A stretch of 49,638 nucleotides of DNA from an uncultured Bacilli bacterium (lineage in GTDB: Bacteria > Bacillota_I > Bacilli_A > RF39 > UBA660). Positions 7,811-15,333 of this stretch are shown one piece after another. The notes under the pieces were generated by a model that saw only the letters and a list, made by a program, of their open reading frames with translations, was not told the origin of the DNA and did not search any database. The number at the start of each line of letters is the position of its first letter. The first letter of the stretch is position 1. The position numbers and the translations under genes were made by a program. Location: positions 1 through 49,638 of the forward strand of contig CANQCI010000007.1 of NCBI GenBank assembly GCA_947589675.1, read 5' to 3'.

Positions 7811-8403
7811 TATATATTATTTAATCTCCTAATAAACTGAGGTATATCATAATTTAATAATCTATATTCGTTATAAGTTCTTAAAGCCTTATAATATTCT
7901 ATATTAACACCAGTTACTCCACTAATATTTATAAAGTTTATGGCATTTTCAACACCTTTAATGTCGGCATCAATCTCCAAAAAAAAGTTATCATGATGCC
8001 CCTTATAAAACTCTTTATCAGCCAAATAAATAATTTTTTCGATATCATACATTACCCTAGAAAATGATGGTTGGTTCCTTAATTTCTGGGGACACTCGAG
8101 TTGCAGTCTATGCTCTAATTCATGAAAGCAGGCATAGATTAAAAAGACAAGACCATTATCATTAGTATTAGTTGGATTATTATAATTTTTTTGATTTATT
8201 TTATCAATCACATCAGAAAAAATATAAATTGATTTACTCTCTGCTAGATAAGTCCCTCCAGCATTTGGAGAAATATTCATATTCGGATGTAATAACTCGG
8301 CATCTTTTCTACTTTGATATACTATTCGATAATCAGTTTGAAATGAACTATTAAATATACTACATATTTTTTTCACAACATCATTATAATCATACTTTTT
8401 CAT
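7810..8403 (-). CDS. Putative zinc metallopeptidase-like protein (HExxH), small
   Basis: 197 residues. The segment YACFHELEHRLQ contains HELEH, a zinc-binding HExxH motif. About 47 residues later, FLEIDADIKGVENA supplies a glutamate/aspartate pair in the position of a gluzincin third ligand. The same pair of motifs (NHEFAHQYQ and IEIDATEKGWE) occurs in the 560-residue protein that closes pilin-like operon 2, so the two are probably related despite different lengths. No signal peptide is visible, so it is likely cytoplasmic or exported by an unknown route. Good SD (GGGAG) before the ATG. It lies between the membrane accessory gene and a coupled hypothetical gene. Catalytic activity is inferred. 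Confidence 0.5.
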   Translation of the reverse strand: MKKYDYNDVVKKICSIFNSSFQTDYRIVYQSRKDAELLHPNMNISPNAGGTYLAESKSIYIFSDVIDKINQKNYNNPTNTNDNGLVFLIYACFHELEHRLQLECPQKLRNQPSFSRVMYDIEKIIYLADKEFYKGHHDNFFLEIDADIKGVENAINFINISGVTGVNIEYYKALRTYNEYRLLNYDIPQFIRRLNNI

Positions 8404-8461
8404 TTTTTCTCCCTAAATAAATTGTAATAGTAGAAAAGTGACGATATCTTAAAATCATCAC

Positions 8462-9058
8462 TTAATTACTATCTACACACTTAAAATCTAAGCCCCGTAA
8501 ACGCCAATTACCATCAACTTTTATTAAATTAATATCATTATAAAAGGTTGATAAAATTACGGTATCTTCTTTTTCTTCTGGATTGATATTATAAGTTTTC
8601 GTATAATCTGTTGGTATCTCTTGAAAATTTTGACAAGCTGGTTCCTTTTTTAAAACATATAATATACCACCAAAATCATAATAATGATTATATTCAGGAT
8701 CACTAAAATATTTCCGATAATGACTAGAACTACTTTCTGTATAATATTTATTAAATAAATCCATTATTTTGGTAACACTGTTATAGTTCTTTAATTTTTC
8801 ATCAATAACAGCATAATATTCTTGTCCATCGAATGTTGCCGTGGCATCTCCTACTTCGATATTCCCCATTAAGATATAAGAAGCTAAATAATCTACTTGA
8901 ATCAATTCTTTAAATAAAGCTTCATCATTAGTTTTATTGCGAGAAATTAATTTAAAAACTACGACTAAACATACGACTACAATCACACTAATTAAGATTA
9001 CCATAACTAAAATTATTTTCTTAATCTTTTTATTTTTTTTTATTTTATCCGTTTCCAT
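8462..9058 (-). CDS. Single-pass membrane accessory protein of the pilin-like cassette
   Basis: 198 residues. A lysine-rich N-terminus (~15 residues) precedes one strong membrane helix (about 15-38) and then a soluble domain outside the membrane of about 160 residues, with two cysteines (ACQNF, FKCVDSN). It begins 11 nt after the stop of the giant prepilin-like gene and has a good SD (GAGG). In operon 2 the two giant prepilin-like genes are each followed by a gene of the same architecture and size, so this is a recurring partner. It may help assemble or anchor the large protein. No named family recognised. Confidence 0.55.
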   Translation of the reverse strand: METDKIKKNKKIKKIILVMVILISVIVVVCLVVVFKLISRNKTNDEALFKELIQVDYLASYILMGNIEVGDATATFDGQEYYAVIDEKLKNYNSVTKIMDLFNKYYTESSSSHYRKYFSDPEYNHYYDFGGILYVLKKEPACQNFQEIPTDYTKTYNINPEEKEDTVILSTFYNDINLIKVDGNWRLRGLDFKCVDSN

Positions 9059-9069
9059 TATATTTTACC

Positions 9070-11928
9070 TCACTTAACTTCAATATATTGAACATAGATA
9101 GTATATTGATAATAACTATAAGGAACCAATTCTTCATAACTACAAATTGTTCCCCGACTATTTAGCTCTCCTTTTAAACAATAATAACACCTACTACCAT
9201 CTTGATATTCATCCCAATCACATTCGTATTCAGTAGTACATGATGCATCATATTCTTCCATGAAACATTCTCCCCAGTATTGTTCAGTTTGGGAAGACTT
9301 ACCTGTCCCACTACAGCTTCGTCCATTAGGATTTCCACCAGAAACAAAACCATACTTTTTATCGGTATAAGGCCATACACAAGATATATCATATTTGGTA
9401 GGCGATGTACAATTAGCCGTTTTTCCATTAATACAATCACAAGAAGCTGTATTAGGATCAGCATTCACACTTCTATTTTTATATTGGACATTATTTTTAT
9501 AAGTTCTGCTGGAACCATCTGGTAAACAACTTCTTCCTGAGAGCCTTCCTCCATAAACACAATCACAATCTTCCACTTCGTTACCAGTTCTATATTTAGG
9601 ACTACTAGTTACCGTTTGATATTCACTACCTGTCTTTGAGCTTCCACCTGTAACAGTATAATAAAGATAGTTGCCACTTGTATAAGGAGTTCCATAAAAT
9701 TTACCTGTACCTTGCACCGAAATACTCACTATTTTTTTAATCCCATTAATTTTTTCATTTCCACTAAATTGTGATCTTTGCCGATTTTTCTCCGTAGAAA
9801 AGGTTGTTGATCTTAAAGTTCCTAGTTTTTCAATGCCAATACTTCTACAATCTTTATTTCCGGCTTTATCTTTAACACAGAAATAATAAGTTTTAACACT
9901 TTGTTGAGAACTTAAAGTTATTTTTTGGGTTGTACTTACGGTTTCAGAAGTACTTTTCCAATTACTCGGATTACTTGTTGTGGAAAAAGCATAAGCAACT
10001 ATATGAGATTTATTATCCGTCGCCGTTCCTGTTAAAGTTAAGCTAGTTACATAATCATCGGAACTTTTAGAAACACTTACAGAATCTATATTTCGATCAA
10101 TATTAGTAACATTATATTCTTTCTTACCTACATTACCTTTACTATCTTTAACCCATAAATAATATTTACCATTTGAGGTTACATCTTTTGTTACTGTAAT
10201 ACTATTTCTTGCCGTTACAGTTGTCCAATTGCCACTTGGAGTACTCGCACTATTTGAGATTTGATATTGAGTTAAATTAGTTCCGGTTGCTCTTCCTGTT
10301 AGTCTTACACTTTGAGCATAAGCAGTCGTATTAGCGGTTAAACTCATGGTGTAACCTTTATTAATACATCTTTGGACATCAGCTAAAGCAATTGTACAAC
10401 AGACCTCAGTCGCTTTAGTGCCTATTTTTCTTATTGTGTAATTTCCTAATTTATCAACAGCTTTTGCCCAAAAATTATAATCGGTTCCACATTCTCCTTT
10501 GATAGTTCGATTAGTACTGGTTATTTGGGTATCTTTTGGCGTTGTTTTATCATCTTTAGTTTTAATAGCATAATAATATACACTAACTGGGTTTGATATA
10601 TCCTTAAATACGGCTGGCGTTACAGTAAATGTTTCATCATTTATTGATATTGCTCCACCAGATACATACTCTGGTCCCTCACGGTCAATATTGGTTATTT
10701 GAATAGTCGCATGCGGTTCATAATTGCCTAACTTATCTTTAACGTAAAAATTATAGACATCATTTGCCGTAACTTTTAATGTATAGGTTACTTGTTTATT
10801 TGTAGGTCCACCGGAAATCTTTTTCCAATCACTGGCTTTGGGAGCATTATTCTTTGTGGTAAAGGCATAGTACTCTAAACCTGATTTTCGGTCAATGGCT
10901 TTCCCCGTTAATGTTAATTCTCTCGTGTAAGCACTTGTACTCGATGTTAAGGTTATATCTCCAGGTTCAACCGCATTACTATCAATATTATCAACCACAG
11001 ATATATAAGGACTGGCTGATATATTACCGACATTATCTACCACACATATTCCATAAGTTCCAGCTTGAATCTTGGCTTTAGCTTTATTATTAGTTACTGT
11101 GGTTTTATATAATGATTTATCTTGAGGACATGACTTTAAATCAGGTGCTAAATATAATCCTTTGACACCCGAGCCATTAAAATCACTGACGGTTATTTCA
11201 ATATTTTTTTCTGTTGCCCAACCAGAGTCCGACTTTACCCCAGAAACTATTGGAGCTTCTTTATCAATGGCAACAATCCCTTGTCCATTTGATAAAACAC
11301 CATCCATCGTGACTTCAAAACGATAAACACTTTTGGCTGCTTTAGCCACTGTTGTGGTAATCATCGGTTCATTTCCCGTTTGCCCTGAGGTACTTAACCA
11401 TGAATATTGATACTCTGGGGCATTAATGATTTCCCCCGTTTTATTATGTTTAATTGCTAACGTAATATTATCAGCAAACCATTTATTGTTATCCACTTTT
11501 TCACAGCCGGTTCCCGTATACTGACAGATACTATAATCAGAATCTAACTCATAGCCTCCGCAGCTACCATCCGCATTTCGATATTCTTTATCAACAAATT
11601 TCGAAACATATTCGCCATTTACAAATTCACTCTTAATGGTATAACAATTAAGCGAAGTTTTATCAACTGGATTATAAATATCGGTTTCATCATCAGGTAA
11701 AGTTTCGCCCTCTTTAATTAAGTCTTCAATACTTACTAAAGTTATCCCTGTTCTTTTGGCATAATTTGCTGCCTTCGATTCTAAGTAAGATATTAAATTA
11801 TTGTAATCTTGCTTTAAAGAATCATCTTTTATTGACATATAGGACACCGCAGAAATGGCAATTATTAAGCCTAAAACTGTCAATGTGGCTAGTAATTCTA
11901 CTAGCGTAAAACCCTTTTTCTTTTTCAT
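9070..11928 (-). CDS. Giant prepilin-like surface protein A, Ig-like repeats, Cys-rich end
   Basis: 952 residues. It opens with a type IV prepilin signature: MKKKKGFTLVELLATLTV, with cleavage expected between Gly and Phe, then a long hydrophobic helix. Next comes a pilin-like region (about 35-220), then repeated Ig-like beta domains with the recurring elements DNxGNY/DKLGNY, YYFxVKDxxGN and xxNIDR. A cysteine-rich end (about 700-952) follows, with motifs such as CDCVYGG, CDWDEYQDGSRC and YYC. Ordinary pilins are 150-200 residues, so this is a giant modular adhesin-like pilin. It is highly similar to the upstream gene B over roughly the first 690 residues and diverges after that. Assembly would need a prepilin peptidase and pilus motor, which are not in the window. 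Own extended -10 promoter. Confidence 0.75.
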   Translation of the reverse strand: MKKKKGFTLVELLATLTVLGLIIAISAVSYMSIKDDSLKQDYNNLISYLESKAANYAKRTGITLVSIEDLIKEGETLPDDETDIYNPVDKTSLNCYTIKSEFVNGEYVSKFVDKEYRNADGSCGGYELDSDYSICQYTGTGCEKVDNNKWFADNITLAIKHNKTGEIINAPEYQYSWLSTSGQTGNEPMITTTVAKAAKSVYRFEVTMDGVLSNGQGIVAIDKEAPIVSGVKSDSGWATEKNIEITVSDFNGSGVKGLYLAPDLKSCPQDKSLYKTTVTNNKAKAKIQAGTYGICVVDNVGNISASPYISVVDNIDSNAVEPGDITLTSSTSAYTRELTLTGKAIDRKSGLEYYAFTTKNNAPKASDWKKISGGPTNKQVTYTLKVTANDVYNFYVKDKLGNYEPHATIQITNIDREGPEYVSGGAISINDETFTVTPAVFKDISNPVSVYYYAIKTKDDKTTPKDTQITSTNRTIKGECGTDYNFWAKAVDKLGNYTIRKIGTKATEVCCTIALADVQRCINKGYTMSLTANTTAYAQSVRLTGRATGTNLTQYQISNSASTPSGNWTTVTARNSITVTKDVTSNGKYYLWVKDSKGNVGKKEYNVTNIDRNIDSVSVSKSSDDYVTSLTLTGTATDNKSHIVAYAFSTTSNPSNWKSTSETVSTTQKITLSSQQSVKTYYFCVKDKAGNKDCRSIGIEKLGTLRSTTFSTEKNRQRSQFSGNEKINGIKKIVSISVQGTGKFYGTPYTSGNYLYYTVTGGSSKTGSEYQTVTSSPKYRTGNEVEDCDCVYGGRLSGRSCLPDGSSRTYKNNVQYKNRSVNADPNTASCDCINGKTANCTSPTKYDISCVWPYTDKKYGFVSGGNPNGRSCSGTGKSSQTEQYWGECFMEEYDASCTTEYECDWDEYQDGSRCYYCLKGELNSRGTICSYEELVPYSYYQYTIYVQYIEVK

Positions 11929-11958
11929 ATTCCCTCACTACCTTTATCTTATATATCG

Positions 11959-11967
11959 ATTATATCA
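11959..11967 (-). promoter_or_regulatory. Extended -10 promoter of prepilin-like gene A
   Basis: TGATATAAT on the minus strand, 31 nt before the ATG. The segment from here to the SD (GTGAGGG) is nearly the same as the one upstream of gene B, so the promoter was duplicated with the gene. Confidence 0.55.
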
Positions 11968-12006
11968 AAATTTTGTTTTAAAAAAAACTATTTTCCTATT
12001 TTTTTA

Positions 12007-12117
12007 TCAGCTACCAAGAGCCACCACCCGTGGAACTACCACTAGCAAAATTATAGAGGCAAGCATTAATATAACTAGAATATATAATGATAATCTTTTA
12101 ATAATATAAATTTTCAT
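12007..12117 (-). pseudogene. Truncated membrane accessory gene behind prepilin-like gene B (36 codons)
   Basis: A short frame of 36 residues, MKIYIIKRLSLYILVILM followed by more hydrophobic residues, ends in TGA. Its ATG lies inside the last codons of gene B. It sits where the other prepilin-like genes have a 179-198-residue membrane accessory gene, and its basic-plus-hydrophobic start resembles their anchor; everything after the anchor is missing. GAGG is only three bases before the ATG, closer than usual. A deletion that also removed the original stop of gene B would explain the arrangement. It could instead be a genuine small membrane peptide. Confidence 0.4.
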
Positions 12118-14974
12118 TTACCTCAATATATTGAAGAGAAATATCGTATTGATAACAATTATACTTGGCCAATCCTTTATAAGTACAAGTTGAACCATCA
12201 TCACTTAGAGTACCATTAGGGCAAAAATTGCACCAACCACTACCATCTTTATATTCATTATCACCACATACGTAATCAGATGTACATATTGCATCATATT
12301 TAACCATGAAACATTCACCCCAGTATTGTTCATCTTTTTTAACCTGACCAGTACCAGTACAACTTTGGTATCGAGGATCAAGATCTTCAACAAAGTCATA
12401 TTTTTTGTCAGTATAAGGCCAAAGACAATATATATCATGTTTGGTAGGTGATTTACAATTAATCGTTATTCCCCCAACACAATCACATGTAGCTACATCC
12501 TTGGTTCCATTTACCTTGGTATTTACATATCGTTGACCATTTTTATAGGTTCTACTGGAACCATCAGGTAAACACTCACTTCCTGATAGTATTCCACCAT
12601 AATCACATGAGCAATTTTTAACCGAAGTTCCTTTTTTATGACTAGAACCAGTAGTTATATCTTTGAGTTCTTCTTTCTCTAACTTCTTTCCTCCCGTAAC
12701 TCTATAATAAACTCTGCCTCCACTTACATAAGGAGTTCCCGTAATCATACCATCATGCGTAACTTTAATTTGAACTATCTTTTTAATATAATCAATTTCC
12801 TTGCTTTGATTAAAGGTTGAGGTTGTCCGATTTTCCTCAGTAGAAAAGGTTGTTGATTTTAAAGTTCCTAGTTTTTCAATGCTAATACTTCGACATTCTT
12901 TATTGCCAGCTTTATCTTTAACACAGAAATAGTAATATCTATACCTTTGTTGAGAACTTAAAGTTATTTTTTGGGTTATACTTACGGTTTCAGAAGTACT
13001 TTTCCAATTACTCGGATTATTGGTTGTAGAAAAAGCATAAGCAACTATATGAGCTTTATTATCCGCCGCCGTTCCTGTTAAAGTTAGGACAGATACATAA
13101 TCATCACTATCTTTAGAAACTCTTACGGAATCTATATTTCGGTCAATATTAGTAACATTATATTCTCTTTTACCGACATTACCTTTGTTATCTTTAACCC
13201 ATAAGTAATATTTACCATTAGAGGTTACATCTTTAGTTACCGTAATACTATTTCTGGCACTGACTTTTATCCACCCCCCGCTTGGCATACTCGCACTATT
13301 TGAGATTTGATATTCTGTTAAATTAGTTCCGGTAGCTCTTCCTGTCAGTCTTACACTTTGAGCATAAGCAGTCGTATTAGCCGTTAAACTCATGGTATAA
13401 CCTTTATTAATACATCTTTGGACATCAGCTAAGGCAATTGTACAACAGACCTCAGTTGCTTTAGTGTCTATTTTTCTTATTGTGTAATTTCCTAATTTAT
13501 CGGTTGCTTTAACCCAAAAATTATAATCGGTTCCACAGTCCCCTTTTATTGTTCGATTCGTACTGGTTATTTGGGTATCTTTTGGCGTTGTTTTATCATC
13601 TTTAGTTTTAATAGCATAATAATAAACACTAACTGGGGTTGAAATATCGGTAAATACCGCAGGAGTTATGGTAAATGTTTCATCATTTATCGAGATTGCC
13701 CCACCAGATACATACTCTGGTCCCTCACGGTCAATATTGGTTATTTGAATAGTCGCATGGGGTTCATAATTGCCTAACTTATCTTTAACATAAAAATTAT
13801 AAACATCATTTGCCGTAACTTTTAATGTATAGGTTACTTGTTTATTTGTTGGTCCACCGGAAATCTTTTTCCAATCACTAGCTTTGGGAACATTATTCTT
13901 TGTGGTAAACGCATAGTACTCTAACCCCGATTTTCGGTCAATGGCTTTCCCCGTTAAAGTTAATTCTCTCGTGTAAGCACTTGTACTCGCTGTTAAGGTT
14001 ATATCCCCAGGTTCAACTGCATTACTATCGATATTATCAACCACCGATATGTATGGACTTTTGGATATATTACCGACATTATCTACGACACATATTCCAT
14101 AAGTTCCAGCTTGAATCTTGGCTTTAGCCCTATTATTAGTAACTGTGGTTTTATATAAAGATTTATCTTGAGGACATGTCCTTAAATCAGGTGCTAAATA
14201 TAATCCCTTAACCCCTGAACCATTAAAATCACTGACGGTTATTTCAATATTCTTTTCTGTTGCCCAACCTGAGTCCGACTTTACCCCTGATACCACGGGA
14301 GCTTCTTTATCAATGGCAACAATCCCTTGCCCATTAGCCAATGCCCCATCCATCGTGACTTCAAAACGGTAAACACTTTTCGTGGCTTTCGCAACATTAG
14401 TTGTAATCATTGCCTCAGTTCCCGTTTGACCTGAGGTACTTAGCCATGAATATTGATATTCTGGATTATTTATAATCTCCCCAGTTTTATTATACTTAAT
14501 TGCTAACGTAATATTATCAGCAAACCATTTATTATTATCAATTTTCTCACAACCTGATTGAGTATACTGACAGATACTATAATCAGTTTCTAACTCATAA
14601 CCTCCACAGCTACCATCCTTATTGCGATATTCTTTATCGATAAATTTCGAAATATATTCCCCATTTATAAATTCACTTTTAATGGTATAACAATTAAGCG
14701 AAGTTCTATCAATTGGATTATAAATATCGGTTTCATCATCAGGTAAAGTTTCGCCCTCTTTAATTAAATCTTCAATAGTTACTAAAGTTATCCCTGTTCT
14801 TTTAGCATAATTAGATGCTTTAGTTTCTAAATATGATATTAAATTATTATAGTCTTGTTTTAAAGAATCATCTTTTATTGAAATATAGGACACCGCAGAA
14901 ATGGCAATTATTAAGCCTAGAACTGTCAACGTGGCTAGTAATTCCACTAATGTAAAACCTTTTTTCTTTTTCAT
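12098..14974 (-). CDS. Giant prepilin-like surface protein B, Ig-like repeats, Cys-rich end
   Basis: 958 residues, paralogue of protein A. Same prepilin start (GFTLVELLATL), same pilin-like region (NNKWFADNITLAI) and same series of Ig-like domains. The two are almost identical until about residue 690 and then have different cysteine-rich ends (here CSCDYGGILSGSECLPDG and CNFCPNGTLSDDGSTC). Compared with A, the final SD-containing sequence has become part of the frame, adding a short tail NENLYY. The first gene of operon 1, behind its own extended -10 promoter and a terminator that closes the preceding operon. Function as a surface adhesin or pilus tip is inferred from architecture. Confidence 0.75.
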   Translation of the reverse strand: MKKKKGFTLVELLATLTVLGLIIAISAVSYISIKDDSLKQDYNNLISYLETKASNYAKRTGITLVTIEDLIKEGETLPDDETDIYNPIDRTSLNCYTIKSEFINGEYISKFIDKEYRNKDGSCGGYELETDYSICQYTQSGCEKIDNNKWFADNITLAIKYNKTGEIINNPEYQYSWLSTSGQTGTEAMITTNVAKATKSVYRFEVTMDGALANGQGIVAIDKEAPVVSGVKSDSGWATEKNIEITVSDFNGSGVKGLYLAPDLRTCPQDKSLYKTTVTNNRAKAKIQAGTYGICVVDNVGNISKSPYISVVDNIDSNAVEPGDITLTASTSAYTRELTLTGKAIDRKSGLEYYAFTTKNNVPKASDWKKISGGPTNKQVTYTLKVTANDVYNFYVKDKLGNYEPHATIQITNIDREGPEYVSGGAISINDETFTITPAVFTDISTPVSVYYYAIKTKDDKTTPKDTQITSTNRTIKGDCGTDYNFWVKATDKLGNYTIRKIDTKATEVCCTIALADVQRCINKGYTMSLTANTTAYAQSVRLTGRATGTNLTEYQISNSASMPSGGWIKVSARNSITVTKDVTSNGKYYLWVKDNKGNVGKREYNVTNIDRNIDSVRVSKDSDDYVSVLTLTGTAADNKAHIVAYAFSTTNNPSNWKSTSETVSITQKITLSSQQRYRYYYFCVKDKAGNKECRSISIEKLGTLKSTTFSTEENRTTSTFNQSKEIDYIKKIVQIKVTHDGMITGTPYVSGGRVYYRVTGGKKLEKEELKDITTGSSHKKGTSVKNCSCDYGGILSGSECLPDGSSRTYKNGQRYVNTKVNGTKDVATCDCVGGITINCKSPTKHDIYCLWPYTDKKYDFVEDLDPRYQSCTGTGQVKKDEQYWGECFMVKYDAICTSDYVCGDNEYKDGSGWCNFCPNGTLSDDGSTCTYKGLAKYNCYQYDISLQYIEVNENLYY

Positions 14975-15005
14975 ATTCCCTCACTACTTTTTATCTTATA
15001 TATCG

Positions 15006-15014
15006 ATTATAACA
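15006..15014 (-). promoter_or_regulatory. Extended -10 promoter of prepilin-like gene B
   Basis: TGTTATAAT on the minus strand, directly after the terminator of the upstream operon. Nearly identical context to the gene A promoter. Confidence 0.55.
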
Positions 15015-15024
15015 AAATTTTATT

Positions 15025-15052
15025 CAAAAAAAAACTGCTTAAACAGTTTTTT
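15025..15052 (-). terminator. Terminator of the 578-residue protein / DUF1292-like operon
   Basis: Stem AAAAAACTG/CAGTTTTTT with a 6-nt loop and a T run on the minus strand. It begins within the stop codon of the DUF1292-like gene. Confidence 0.8.
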
Positions 15053-15323
15053 AAATATCGTTTTCATGCATATTATTTACAAAAGTATTAAGTGATTTTG
15101 TAAACATTCCTAGTACTTGACTAAGGATAAAATCATTATCTTCTTTTAATACATAAGTTCCATCAGGTTTATCTATTTCTTTTAAAACCACTGTATCATC
15201 AGTTGGTTCTTCATTTTCATCAAGAACAACTGCTAAAAAGTAGATATTTCCTTGAAAATTTGCTTTATCTAATAATAAACAATTAATATCATCATTTAAA
15301 GTAATCACATTGTCAACATTCAT
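15051..15323 (-). CDS. Small acidic DUF1292-like protein
   Basis: 90 residues, acidic, cytoplasmic. The pattern of a short strand (VITLNDDINCLLLDK), a strand pair (GNIYFLAVVLDENEE), an acidic turn and VVLKEIDKPDGTYVLKED followed by a helix resembles DUF1292 (YrzB-type) proteins, which are small and of unknown function. The assignment rests on pattern only. SD AGGAG lies before the ATG. It starts 10 nt after the 578-residue unknown and shares its transcript. Confidence 0.4.
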   Translation of the reverse strand: MNVDNVITLNDDINCLLLDKANFQGNIYFLAVVLDENEEPTDDTVVLKEIDKPDGTYVLKEDNDFILSQVLGMFTKSLNTFVNNMHENDI

Positions 15324-15333
15324 ATTATCTCTC

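Noticed and set aside
9174-9464. Overlapping open frames inside the giant genes (for example here and at 12205-12438, 35760-35999 and 43753-44082)
   Set aside because: They are out-of-frame shadows of the cysteine-rich or lectin-like ends, with no SD and no plausible protein character.
9070-9740. Cysteine-rich tip of prepilin-like gene A as another DGR variable repeat
   Set aside because: Composition is AT-rich like the surroundings, and differences from gene B include insertions and all codon positions. This is ordinary divergence, not adenine-site mutation.
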